Assembly (NCBI GenBank): GCA_036426205.1
Contig: WSYH01000146.1
Coordinates: 144,357 to 208,356, forward strand
Length of the DNA stretch: 64,000 bases
Direction: 5' to 3'
From: Ascaphus truei
Lineage: Eukaryota > Chordata > Amphibia > Anura > Ascaphidae
The position numbers and the translations under genes are program-made. The notes under the pieces are model-generated. The model worked only from the letters and a program-made list of their open reading frames with translations, ran no database searches and was not told the origin of the DNA. Within the stretch, counting starts at the first letter, position 1. The number at the start of each line of letters is the position of its first letter. Shown one piece after another: positions 1-10,069 of this stretch.

Positions 1-598
1 GACACAGGTGTGTATGTGCAACAGGGAGACGCATAACACAGGTTTGTATGTGGAGCAAGGAGACGTCCCAACAGGATGAACAGGAAGCAGGTAAAAAAAT
101 CCAAAGTCTTCCTTTTTCTTCATCTCTTATTTGTAATCCCAGCAAAAAAGGAGGCTGCGCTCGTCTGCTTCCTCCTGGACAGCTTTGTTGTACACCTTCT
201 CCCGCAGCTCCCAAATCCTCCGGCGATCACCCGGGCCAACAATCACAAAATACAAAAAAGTTGGAGCGCAGAGAGAAAAAGTGGTGTTAGACAAACTCAC
301 TTTAATGGGTAAAATTACATATGAACACTTACAATCAATACAGCTGCATCGCCCATGGGGTTGCAAGTCTATCCTCGCTACCACTGCCTCCCTCGGCAGT
401 GCCTTGCTGCGAGTCTCTGCCCTGCTACAACCCGGAAGAGGAAAGCCAATACTAGACTCTCTCGCGAGATCGCTCCTCGGGAAGTGCTAGCTCCGACTGG
501 ATTAAGACCCCTGTAGGCTAAGGGTACCACTCACCAAGACCGAGTGTGTACCCTATATTCTAAGCAACCCCTCAACGCGTTTCGCGCGATCTGCGCTG
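1..598 (-). other. Left edge, unassigned; probable inner part of an LTR
   Basis: No gene is recognised. On the minus strand this stretch follows the LTR-like end at 599-810, and an ATTAAA hexamer (rc of 302-307) could be its poly(A) signal, so part may be R/U5 of that LTR. It does not align with the right-hand LTR at 4225-4810. A short imperfect duplication (core TATGTG..CA.GGAGACG) lies at about 10-66. A minus-strand reading over 130-384 contains a charged helix-like stretch (RRIWELREKVYNKAVQEEAD) that I cannot place in a family. Confidence 0.3.
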
Positions 599-810
599 GT
601 TCAGCCCAGTTGTGGACTAAGGAATCTCTCCTCTGTCTCCTAGTTCAGCTCAGGTGTGAGCCAAGGAATCTCACTTCCTGTCTCAAAAGACAGGCTTTTC
701 TAAGCAATCTAATCAGGCAGGTGGTGTTTGTTAATTGACTACCAGTAGTTAACCACCACACTGCTGGATTAGAGGCACATTACCTGAACAGGGATAACGC
801 CCCTGTTACA
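599..810 (-). repeat. LTR-like end (3' side of the coiled-coil element)
   Basis: Ends at 810 with the inverted terminal TGTAACAGGGG. Bases 690-810 match 4690-4810 closely (the GGTGGTGTT...ATTGACTACCAG...CACACTGCTGGATTAGAGGCACATT block). Bases 599-690 match 25235-25290 better than the right LTR, including GTTCAGCCCAGTTGTGGACT. So three copies of this LTR family end are in the window. Confidence 0.6.
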
Positions 811-3455
811 TACCTCCCCTGTTTGTGGGAAGCTCCGGCTTGCCACGGCCAAAGCCCATCCTTCCACTCTCATTCTAGATATCTCTGTGACTTGAATGAG
901 AGTGGATGGAGGAAGAGAACCCTCAGTCCCGCTGGGATTGGAGCCCTTTCTCCAGTTTATTCGTGTCTCCTCCCGAAGGTGCTTGAGATCAGCACTCCTC
1001 AGTCGCTCAAGGAGGACTTTTTCTAAGTATAGTCTTTTTGCTATGTGCATGGTCATGAGATTTCCCTCACGACGGGTGCTCGTCTTATTGTAGGCAGACT
1101 GTATGGCAGTAGTTGCAGAGCGTTTAAAAATAGCCCTTTGAGTTTTCTGCTCTTGAAGCTGTCTCTCTGCCCTTTTCCCACTCAATGGGGTTGCTAGTTC
1201 AGCCTCTTTGGGATTAAGTTGTAATTCCACACCCACTTCCAGAGAATGTCCCATCTTTTCAGCTTCATCAGCTAAGGATTCTTCTGGTTTTGATTCAGCA
1301 CGTGTACCTTTTTTTTATTGCCTGTTGGGTGGCTGAAGGTTTTGCTAGTGCTTGTTTAGGTGGTTCAAATTTTGCAACCTTGTCTTTCAGACGAGCGGTA
1401 TTCCCAGCTCTCACGGTACCCTTGTCTTCATGGGTTTTTGTGGCTGTGAGATACTGACGCTTGGTCAGGGTCAATACTTGTCCTTGTAGAACTGTAATCT
1501 CATCCGCGAGAGATCCCTGTTTTTTGAGTGCGACCTGCAAGTCTCTTCTCAGGGAATTTATCTGCACACTTTGCTTTTTCTAAGTCTGTATCAGTGCCTC
1601 CTTCATATTCTGGAGCTCTGTAATTTTTGTCGTCAAGGTTGCCGCTGCGTCTGTTTTCTCCTTGGTGTACTGACTCAAGGGAATGGAACAGTCTCTCTGT
1701 CTCTCCAGCTCTTGCTCCAGTTTCTGGGCCTTCTCCCGCTCCCTCTCATACAGAGTCACCTGGTATCGAAGCTCCGCCTCCAATGATGCTCTGATGACAT
1801 GCAGCGTGGCCTTTATCTCCTCATACTGCTCTGTGGGGATGTACTGGGTATTCAGACATTCCTGCAGCGCTTGTACCTCTTTAGCAGCTTGCAGCTTTTC
1901 TTCCTGCAGCATTTGCTGCTTCTCCTCGGTATACTGGAGGTGCGTACGCAGACCTTGCAGTTGGTTCTGCAGTCGGTGCTCTTAAATTTTCTCTTTTTTC
2001 AGTCTCTGTACTATTCAGGGCCTCCTTGCTGTCCACCTTCCATTTTTGCACATCTGCTTGGAGGCGGGCTGTCTCCTGGAGTGAGACTTCCATCTCCAGG
2101 TTTAGGTTCTGAAGCTCCTTCTGAGAGACTTTGAGATCTAAGTTAAGATGTAGGATAGTTTTCTTTGACATGTCCAGCTCCTCAGTGAGACTGTGAAGTT
2201 CCTTTCTGGATACTTCCAGTTCTGTGCGGCAGCTGTTGATCTCCTGATGTGAGGCATCCAGTGCTCTGTGGAGTGTATGAACCTCCTTCTGAGATACGTC
2301 TACGTCTGTCCGGACACTGTTGACCTCCTGTTGTGAGGCATTCAGCTCTATGCGAAGAGTGTGAACCTCTTACTGGAAGACTGTCATCTGCTTCAGTGCC
2401 TCCTCATACTTCCGCTTCAGCTTAGCCATCATTTTATCAGATTGGCTCTGCTTTTCATCCATGGCGGAAATAGTAGCGTTTGCAGTATCTAGCTCAGTCT
2501 TGAGATCGTCCAATTCTGTCCTGGCCAAAGAGTAAATTGTGAGCACATCTTTCTGTAGCTTCACGTTATTTTTCTGTAGCTCTGTGTAACCATCTTTCTT
2601 TTGTTTCAATTGTTCACGGAGCATATCACAGTCATGCCTGGCATTTTTCAGGGCATCTTCAGGGCTGGTCAAGGGATCGACACTCACTGGTTCCGGCTCC
2701 ACTTCCCTGGGATGGTTGGTTGAGGGTTCCTCACTATTGGCACCGGACAGACGCTTTTTTGGGGTACACGACTTCTGCCTTGGGCCCTCTGGATATTCGG
2801 TTATCCGCGGGACGAATTCTCTATTTTTTCTAGGCTGCAGGGCAACTCGGCCCCCCTTTTTCTCCACAGGATCTGCGGATGTGTCTGTTCCTTCCACGGT
2901 AAGTGAAGAACCGCTTTTCTTTTCCGCCTTTTTGTTTTGGATGACTCCGTCCGATCAGGAATACTGGGGTCTCCTTCTTTATTTGATACTTCAGCGGCTT
3001 CATCGTATCCGCCAGGCTTTTCTTGCAGTTGCGTTAGCTGACAGAAATATTGATTGATCTGCTGCTCCCGCTCTTTCTCCTGTCGATCATATTCGTCATC
3101 ATAGAGAGCGGTCTTTTCTGTTCGTGCCGAGTTCAGGCACCCCCACCATTCTTGGGGTGTTTTGTGGGTGTGACTCGGTTCGGGTTCCCCGTAAGAGATG
3201 TCTTCCTCTTTATTGGACTGGAAGGGCCACTCTTCCGTGGGGTAGGGTTCATTACAGGAACGCTGCATCTTGTCCTCCATTTTGGGGCTATCAGGTGTAA
3301 TTCTCTTCCTGACCTCAGGAGGCGCTTTTGCAGCTGTTGCCACTGTATTTGCTAGACCCCCAATTGTGGTAGTCCTACAGGTGGCATATTTTGCTTGTAG
3401 AGGTCGTAGCTCTCACAGGCATCTCTGTAGACTTTTTCTTTTTCTTGGGTAAGTT
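769..3455 (-). pseudogene. Frame-broken coiled-coil ORF inside LTR element
   Basis: Consecutive minus-strand open segments read as one alpha-helical protein broken by frameshifts and stops. The order is: a short helix piece near 3455-3360; an acidic/basic head (3343-2801); a second segment (2897-2370) that turns into coiled coil (ARHDCDMLREQLKQKK); a stop at about 2369; then repeated 14-residue-like motifs (TELEVSRKELHSL, LKVSQKELQNL) at 2365-1881; then 1912-1580, 1567-1295 and 1254-769. The IPTEQYEEIKATL / IPLSQYTKEK phrases resemble the repeats of vertebrate ankyrin/coiled-coil proteins such as UACA or RAI14; that comparison is from memory and tentative. The 3343 reading starts at GTG, so the true start is unknown. 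No nucleic-acid-binding zinc knuckle or enzyme motif is visible. It could be a retroelement gag with unusual coiled coil or a captured host cDNA. Confidence 0.5.
811..825 (-). other. Polypurine tract candidate
   Basis: Minus-strand reading is CAAACAGGGGAGGTA directly before the TGTAACAGGGG start of the left LTR, the position expected for plus-strand priming. Confidence 0.5.
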
Positions 3456-3485
3456 TTACAATATCAGCAGTACTGTGCACGCATT

Positions 3486-3642
3486 CTCTCTCATTAGGTA
3501 TACTGGATGTGCAGTTGCTAGGTAAAAACATCTATTTGCTTTACACCATTTACTTGCTAGGTATAATCTCTCATTAGGTTTACTGGATGTGCAGTTGCTA
3601 GGTACAAACTTCTGTTTGCTTTACACCATTTACTTGCTAGGT
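3486..3642. repeat. Direct duplication of about 78 bp
   Basis: Two adjacent copies of TCTCTCATTAGGT..ACTGGATGTGCAGTTGCTAGGTA...TTTACACCATTTACTTGCTAGGT, at roughly 3486-3563 and 3567-3642, lie in the leader of the LTR element between the primer site and the coiled-coil ORF. Confidence 0.75.
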
Positions 3643-4205
3643 GAATTACTCCGCTTTAGCCAAATAATGTGGTTTTCTGCTTGAGTTCAGTAACTTTCAG
3701 TCTCAACTTTGGGTATTATGGCATTCACTCTTCACACTTTGGGATACCTTTTACACAGCTGGTAGTCCTATGCAGTGTGGCAGCCTTTACTTGCAGAATC
3801 AGTACCGCTCGTGGGTCACCATCTGTATTCGCTGCTTCAGCGAAACATTTGAAAACAACAAACGCCTATCCCTTTTAAGGGCTAACTTACTTCTTGAACC
3901 CTGAATACGGCTGGAAGGCAAAACCCCTATTTCAATGACCATATTACTTTATTGTGATAGGCAAATAAGGTTTACCTGCTTCCGCACAGTCTCTCTCTCT
4001 CCTCTTGGAGTCGGGGAAAAGAGTCCATCTGTGGTTTTGTGGGTTTCAGTGCAGGGTAGATTTCCTGCCTGGGTGTGTATCCCTTTAACTCTGGTCTCTG
4101 CTGCATTAGATCCTTTGTTTATGTTGCTCAGGCTGTTTGTAGGCAAAAAGCACAAAATTCACAGGCAATCTCCGGGGCCCCTTTTAACTTCAAAGGCCAC
4201 CTCAA
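3643..4205 (-). other. LTR-element leader, no ORF recognised
   Basis: Between the primer binding site and the coiled-coil reading. Short minus-strand open readings here show no family features. It probably served as a long 5' untranslated leader. Confidence 0.4.
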
Positions 4206-4222
4206 TCCCACTTCTGACACCA
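4206..4222 (-). other. Primer binding site, tRNA-Leu
   Basis: The plus strand reads TCCCACTTCTGACACCA, which equals the 3' end of vertebrate tRNA-Leu (CAA/CAG isoacceptors, acceptor/T-arm end TCCCACTTCTGACA) plus CCA. It is separated by TA from the LTR terminus TGTAGGAGG, the usual 2-nt offset. The tRNA comparison is from memory. Confidence 0.8.
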
Positions 4223-4224
4223 TA

Positions 4225-4810
4225 TGTAGGAGGACGTGCGCAGAGGTATGCAAGGGAGACTTGTTAAGGTGAAATTAAATAAGGCTTTTATTGCGCCTGT
4301 TCCTTTAACATAAGAAAAAACATACAAACATATTCAAAAAGGGGGTCTGTTTCACTTGGGAGTATTTCTAGTAAAACCTATGCAGTCCACAACTCCCTTT
4401 AGATAATCATGTCTCCCAGCCCCAAACATATATCCTGATATATGCAGATATACCAAAAGTCTTATAAAGGAAAGTCTTATCTGTTTCTTGTAGTTGGAGG
4501 GAAAGTATTCTCTGTTCCTGGGTTGCTACCTTTTTCTTCAGGCTATGTCAGCATTCAGGTTTAGAGGTTCTTTCCCCTGTGTCTTGCAGGCAGTGTGCTG
4601 TTTCTTCTGGCAGGCTTCAAGACATCTGTCCCTATGGTCAGTCCCACAACTTGTGAGACTCAGGAACAATCTCTCTTCCTGTCTCAAAGACAGGCTTTTC
4701 TTAGATACCTAATCAGGCAGGTGGTGTTGTTTAATTGACTACCAGCAGTTAACCATCACACTGCTGGATTAGAGGCACATTTCCTGAACAGGGATAACTC
4801 CCCTGTTACA
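4225..4810 (-). repeat. 5' LTR of coiled-coil element (586 bp)
   Basis: Minus-strand ends are TGTAACAGGGG (at 4810) and CCTCCTACA (at 4225). The minus strand carries AATAAAAGCC followed by TTTAATTTCACCTTAA near the 3' end, consistent with a poly(A) signal in R. The same U5/R block recurs in plus orientation at 23484-23555. Confidence 0.75.
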
Positions 4811-4969
4811 AATGGTCTCCAGAAGCTTCCTTGGTAACAGACTGACGGTTAATGTCAACAATATTGGAATGTAGCTGTGCTTGGAATGTATGTATGTGTT
4901 GATCTGTGGTATTCGGATGCTGCGAGTAAAGACACTGACTGTAAACAATGACATTAAGTTGTAACAGGA

Positions 4970-5178
4970 GAACACTGTCTCGGCTCTTTGTGACCTTGGG
5001 CAAGTCACTTTATCTCCCTGTGCCTCAGGCACCAAACACATAGATTGTCAGCTCTACGGGGCAGGGACTGTGTCTGTAACAATGTGCTGCATACCGCATG
5101 CTATACTGTCATTGTGACACGCTTTCAGTTCCATTGGGAGAAAGGCGCTATATGAAATTAAGTTATTATTCTGTGTGC
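4970..5178 (+). mobile_element. MIR/CORE-SINE-like copy with L2-like tail
   Basis: Contains GACCTTGGGCAAGTCACTTT...CCCTGTGCCTCAG, the core phrase shared with MIR-type SINEs. It is followed by ATTGTCAGCTCTACGGGGCAGGGACTG and the GGCGCTATATGAAATTAAG tail typical of L2-mobilised SINEs. Exact boundaries are uncertain and no target duplication was confirmed. Confidence 0.6.
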
Positions 5179-5248
5179 CTGTATTGGTCCAAGTGAATCA
5201 GCCGTAAGGAGCTGGAGAGGTGGAGACCCCACGGAGACGGTGAACTTA

Positions 5249-5566
5249 GGCTGCGCTTATAGTCATGGCGACGGAACAGCGTGACGTCCATCGCCGTTGC
5301 AATAGCGATTCCTGCTTATAGTGCAAGAGACCAGAGAGGGCGACCAGGAGCTGTGGCCGTGAGTGGTTCACCCACATTGGCTGAACCGCTCATGTGCCGC
5401 TGACGTCACGCGGCGATCAGCAAAAAAAATCAAATTCTATTGACCAGCGATTTTGGTCTCTGTGTCGCGCCGTTGCGCCATCCCGGTCGCTCCCACTATA
5501 GGCGCACGTGGATTACATCAATTTGTTTTGACATAGTGCGCCATCACCGTGACTATAAGCGCAGCT
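5249..5566. mobile_element. Harbinger-like MITE, copy 1
   Basis: Terminal inverted repeats GGCTGCGCTTATAGTC and GACTATAAGCGCAGCT are flanked by TTA on both sides (5246-5248, 5567-5569), the 3-bp TWA duplication of PIF/Harbinger elements. No transposase. The interior carries an inverted GAGTGGTTC.../...GAACCGCTC block shared with the copies at 12883 and 56809. Confidence 0.8.
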
Positions 5567-5619
5567 TTAGATCCCGCGAGACGATACTCCAGATGTTCGG
5601 TGAGGGTAAGCAAACAAAC

Positions 5620-6172
5620 TAGTGATGTACCCGGTACCTGGCGGCTTTTCAGCTACCCGGAAATTACCCGGACCCGGCAGCTGGAAAGTGAACCCGGCGC
5701 CGGGTATTCGGGTAATGTCAGGGTAGTTGAAAAGTATCACTTACCTGCTGGAAGCCCGCGCCGACATCTGAACAGGTAAGCAGAGGTGCGGGGGCGGTGG
5801 CATCAGCGTCAGTGTGGAGCCCGCGCAGGAGCTGCAGGACTCCATACTGCACTGTGAGCTGGGACCATGTGACCAGAGCAGGAGAAGAAGCTTTCCTGTT
5901 GGACAGCCGGCTGTCCCAGCTCACAGTGCAGTATGGAGTCCTGCAGTTCCCGCGCGGGCTCCACACTGACCGCTGATGTTGCCCCACCGCCCCCGCACTT
6001 CTGCTTACCTGTTTAGATGTCGCCGCGGGCTTCCTCCACCCCAGGTAAGTTTCCTCCACCCCCAGGTAAGTGAAAAACCGGGTAGCCGGGTACCTGGCCG
6101 GGTACAAGGCGCCAAATCCTCTGAGTACCCGTTACCCGGTTTTAAAAAAACGTAGGACCCGGTCCAACACTA
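5620..6172. mobile_element. hAT-type MITE with large internal palindrome
   Basis: Starts TAGTGATGTACCCGG and ends CCGGTCCAACACTA, with identical 8-bp flanks AAACAAAC at 5612-5619 and 6173-6180, the hAT target-duplication length. The interior folds back: the block with GTGTGGAGCCCGCGC...CTCCATACTGCACTGTGAGCT near 5812-5860 is inverted at 5915-5970. Many CCCGG/CCGGGT motifs are spread through the ends. No transposase is encoded. Confidence 0.85.
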
Positions 6173-6690
6173 AAACAAACATCTCCTGTGCCTTATATTA
6201 GGTGCTTTTTTATGGTTTTAATGTGAGTGCTGTATAGAAAGTTTAACCATTCCTTTGTTAAAACAATATTATGCTATGTTCTACTTTTTGTTTGTGAGTG
6301 GATTCTTTTTATTTTTATAGCACATTTATTATACAATTTTGCACGATTTTTTCCCTTTTTCTTTCTGTACGCTGTAGGTATTTTTTTAGTGACGCTCTTT
6401 CAATTTGACACAATACTTTTTGGGGTGAAAAGTACATTTAACATAAGGCTGCAGGGAAAGCATCAGAGATTTGTGCTAGATATGGAATGTTATTTATATA
6501 CTGTATAGTGTTGTATTACAAATGTAAAATGCGATTTTCTATTTTTTCTTCTTGTAAGGTGTCTTTATGTAAAAACACTGTTTACTATATCTTCAACAGG
6601 TAAGTAAAACAGCCATGTTATACGCTCTAGGAAGAGCACTGTGAATAGTCTCTGGTATATCAGTCATGTGGCGGGGCACTTTCTGGGAAC
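6173..6690. other. AT-rich, nothing recognised
   Basis: A hydrophobic 93-residue reading at 6227-6508 is explained by AT-rich composition; it has no recognisable domain and no supporting signals. Confidence 0.5.
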
Positions 6691-8190
6691 GGGATAGAAA
6701 TATAAGTGGCTTAAACTTAGTTCCGGAGAGTTGGAGAGTATTTATTTAACAGACCTACCCAGCTAGCATGTAAGAGGAAAAGAGTTACCCTCCCATGAAA
6801 GCTAGGTCCACGGGTCTAATTGGTACCTCTCTTGTAGTGGCTGTTGGGGAGCTGTATATACTCCTGCCATTCACCGCTTCTCCCTCTAGTAACCGTGTAC
6901 TCTTGTCAGCTGTTGAGTATCAGGAAATAGCCCGGACATATTTTCCAAGTTCTCCCTCTCTCCCAGTTCCTTTCTCTGTCCACCGGGTGTGCTGCTGTTT
7001 TCTGTCTGCTCTGGGGTTCCTCTGTCTGTCTGTCTCCTTGTTGCTCCTATCCTCTGTCCTTATAGTTTCCTGTTTCTCCCTTGCCTTTGCTTTGTATTGT
7101 GTTCCCTGACTTATGCTTGAGCTTGTTCCTGTATCTGTTCCATAATAAAGGCCCTTGCTATTGAACTAGATTGCCCCAGTCTGTTTCCTGCTAGCAAGTC
7201 CCAGTCCTGTTCCCTAGTCTAAGTCTCTGCTCCCTAGTCTCAGTTTGTAACGAGTGATCACCATAAAACAAGGCGGGGTTGTTGGTAACCACCGACCTAC
7301 AACCGAGCAGCCACGTCCGGAGTGCAGAGTGGTAGCCGTGTAGCTGGGTCAGGGTAGGAGACGTCAGATTGGTCGAGGTACTTGCCGTGGTCTAGGAGTG
7401 GAGAGATCGGATTGTCATTGTGCGGTGCCGGGGTCCAGGGGTATAGAATGTAGAATAGTCATGTCCGTAGCTGTGGACCAGGGGTCAGAGAAGGCAGGAG
7501 TCCGGAGGCAGGCTGAGGTCAAAATACATGGAGCAAGACAAGGCAAAGGCAGGACAGCATGAAGCTAGAGGTAAGCACAAGTCACAAGAGTTTATGCTCA
7601 GCCAGTTTGTAGGAGGGCTGGTTGAGTATTTAAAGGACAGGCAGCCAATGGAAAGGCAGCACACTGGTGCAAAGTAATGAATGCAGGGCAGCCCACAGCT
7701 GCAGGGTAATAAACAATTAGACATAGGCTGTCCACTGAGAGGCAGGGGCGGAGTGCATAGCAGCTGAGGAATAATTGAGGGAATTAACCTCTCTGTATAA
7801 CAACATCGGTTTTCCTGTGTCCGCGTGGCGTCTGCGCGTAGCTAGCGTGCGCGGTAAGTTGCCTATGTCGCCACAGAGGTGGAGCCTGGAGACGGTCCCT
7901 GCGGTGTTTTCCTTCCTGGAAGCGTGGCGCCTGTGTACAGGTTGCGGCTGACGCGCGTCACTCACGACGTCGCGAGATGTTACGGGGCGGGGCCTAAGCC
8001 CGATCCTGACACAGTTTCTGCTCCCCTGCCCTGCTCCTGCCTTCCTGTTTCTGACACTGCCTGTAACCACGACCATCTTGCTTGCTGCCTACCACAGAAC
8101 CCTGCTTGTGACCCCAACAATCCTTGACTGCTCCCCGCTGTTCCGGCCACCGAGGTCCTATCCACTCCAGGAGTCTCCCCTCTGACATTG
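6691..8190 (+). mobile_element. Older LTR-like unit interrupted by a solo LTR
   Basis: The plus strand has TATA-like GCTGTATATACTCC at about 6852, a pyrimidine-rich CTGTCTG/CCTGTT leader, and ATAATAAAGGCCCTTGC (poly(A)-type signal, about 7142). After 7245 the text resumes at 8012 with the same style (TCTGCTCCCCTGCC). This is the look of amphibian Gypsy-type LTRs, but the element's own termini were not found. Confidence 0.35.
7246..8011 (-). mobile_element. Solo LTR (766 bp) with 5-bp target duplication
   Basis: Minus strand begins TGTCAGGATCGGGC at 8011 and ends ...ACTCGTTACA at 7246. It is flanked by CAGTT on both sides (7241-7245 and 8012-8016). A TATA-like CTTTAAATACTC lies on the minus strand near 7635. 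No internal region is attached, so this is an LTR-LTR recombination remnant. Confidence 0.75.
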
Positions 8191-8384
8191 AGTAGCCTGT
8201 ATAGAATGTCCCATTTGCATTCCTCCAATCACATTGAATCCAGCAAAAGAGTTGAGAAAGGATCGGTGGTAATCGCAGACAGCAAGAATTGGATCTTACC
8301 AGATATTTTAGATTTTTTTTTTAAAGTACTTTATTAAATCATGATAAAAAAAATTGAACATTGACAAAAAAGGGGAAAGACTTT

Positions 8385-8426
8385 CGTCTCCCGCGTTTCG
8401 CACCAAACAGGCGCTTTCTCAAGGAG
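8385..8426 (-). ncRNA. Hammerhead-like motif, degenerate
   Basis: Minus strand reads CTTGAGAAAGCGCC, a loop, GGTGCGAAACGCGGG. The layout (near-CUGANGA, short stem, GAAA) resembles a type I hammerhead core, but the first box is altered (TTGAGAA), so catalysis is unlikely. Confidence 0.3.
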
Positions 8427-9303
8427 TTTAATAAATCTTGTCCAGAATGCAAGAGCATTCATAGGGAGATACCGGACAGTTTATAACCTCTTTTGTGTCT
8501 GGGTGATATGAAATGTACAGGCAATGTCAAATCGGCCCTCAGAGGCTGTTACGCTCCCAGTCACACCTACAGTAACTCACAATTACAATCGTAGTGCTCT
8601 GATGCATCTACAAGATATACAGAAAGAAGTAGTTCCTATGTTTTGAGATGCATTCTCATGTACCTGAAGGTAAAATCGACCACGGCACTGCAAAATTGTA
8701 AAATATCTCACGAGAAGATAGTGTGTGTGTGATGCGAGTAGGACCAATTCTTTCTGTTTCTTATTTGGCTTTAAAAGAAAGAATTGATGGTTGGAAACTT
8801 GCAAATTATAGTACTGTATGTATCATTGAATTTAACATCCCAGTAATTAGACTCAGTGGAAATGTTTAGGGGCAGAACCTCAGAAGTCCGTTAAATACTT
8901 AATGATACTTTAACGCTGCAAGGAATCGGGGGACCCGTCCCCCGCGTCGTCCCGTCCTTGTACATGGGTGTATGCAGGAGCTCAAGTGTCTGATCCCATA
9001 AAATACTTCCAGAAGTAGCACATGGGGAACTATTCAATAAAGTTTATATCTCAATCCTCATGCATAATGGCTCAAAGATTCCCTGAGGGTATTGAATGAA
9101 TAGTAATAGCTTCTTTTCCTTTTAGGGATGGCCCATAATAAATGCAAGTACTCACTTTTGTTTCCAATTGTGTGTCTTCAAGCGTGCATCCACGTCCAGC
9201 GTCCTGAGATATCCAAAAAAGTTATGTGGTGCACAGCAACAGTGGCAATTAAAAATAATATTTATTGGAGCTGCATTAAAAAAATGGTGGAGGGTACAAC
9301 ATT

Positions 9304-9340
9304 CCTACATGTTTCGTGCTGTTAGGCACTTTATCAAGGA
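9304..9340 (-). ncRNA. Hammerhead-like motif, degenerate
   Basis: Minus strand reads CCTTGATAAAGTGC, a 6-nt loop, GCACGAAACATG. It is the same arrangement as the motifs at 8385 and 58772, with a perfect 4-bp stem but an altered CUGANGA box. Confidence 0.3.
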
Positions 9341-9353
9341 GTCCCCTCCTTAC

Positions 9354-10069
9354 ATGATGCTCCACAGACCTCCGCGCTGCTTACAGAGCCCGGGCGCACA
9401 CAGTGCTACTTGTACCCAGCCACGGAGGTTGGCTCTGCCCCCCGCTCACAACACGTGTTCGTCACACGCAGCGCGCACAGGTGAAGTCGTGCACCACTCC
9501 CCAGCTGCGAGGCAAATCTCTCACACCTGTCCCCTGCACCTTGCAGCCAATGTCTGCGTCCGCGGAGGCAGCGCCTCTGCTCCTCCCCTCTGTCTGATTC
9601 GCCCAGCTCTCCTATATATGCTCAGCTGTCTCACTCCCACATTGCTGGGCATAGTTCCTGGTAGCCTTGTGCTTTCCATGTCCTGTTCCTAGCCTCTGCC
9701 TTGCCTTGTCCCTCTGCTGTTTGTTTTCTTGTGTACCGACCAAGCTTGACTTAGGACCCCTCTCTGGATAACGACCCCGGCTTGCCTCTGACCACGTGTA
9801 CCTCTCCATCCCTGACCTCGGCTATTGGACACTCTACTACACTGGTGGCTCCAACCCTTGACCTCAGCATTACGGTCACTGACCATCCCACTGGCTCCTC
9901 CCTATGACCTCGGCAAGTATCTCAACTAACCCGCTCTCTCCAACCCCGACCCGGCTACGCTGACAATCCACCCTCCAGGCGTGCCTCTGCGGCTGTGGGT
10001 GCGCAGTTTTACCCTTTCCCACCTCAGAACCGGGGTCCCGCCTTTTTTGTGGTGAGCGCAAGCGTTACA
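9354..10069 (+). mobile_element. LTR-like segment, plus orientation
   Basis: Contains CCTATATATGCTCAGC (TATA, about 9611), then a long pyrimidine-rich leader (CTTTCCATGTCCTGTTCC, CCCCGGCTTGCCTCTGACC), and ends ...AAGCGTTACA at 10069. This resembles amphibian Gypsy-type LTRs. The 5' boundary is a guess and no target duplication was found. Confidence 0.4.

Larger units (their letters stand above)
599..4810 (-). mobile_element. Non-autonomous LTR retrotransposon with coiled-coil ORF
   Basis: On the minus strand the parts are in retroelement order: LTR (4225-4810), a two-base gap, a 17-nt primer binding site (4206-4222), an internal region with a broken coiled-coil ORF, a purine-rich tract (811-825) and an LTR-like end (599-810) that starts with the same TGTAACAGGGG...TTATCCCTGTTCAG. 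No protease, reverse transcriptase or integrase motif is visible inside, so it would depend on another element's enzymes. The two LTRs agree well only over their outer 120-200 bases. The left end is therefore either diverged, recombined or a different subfamily, and no target-site duplication could be confirmed. Confidence 0.6.
8191..9353. other. Unassigned stretch with two hammerhead-like motifs
   Basis: No coding signal. AT-rich, with minus-strand AATAAA hexamers (for example rc of about 8330 and 9261) and the two structured motifs annotated separately. Probably old retroelement 3'/5' ends. Confidence 0.4.

Noticed and set aside
130..384. Possible SANT/Myb-like helix (RRIWELREKVYNKAVQEEAD) on the minus strand
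   Set aside because: Too short, no second helix or tryptophan spacing, and it lies where LTR R/U5 sequence is expected; kept only as a note.
6227..6508. 93-residue hydrophobic reading, possible small membrane protein
   Set aside because: AT-rich DNA between two transposons; no family features and no promoter or splice support.
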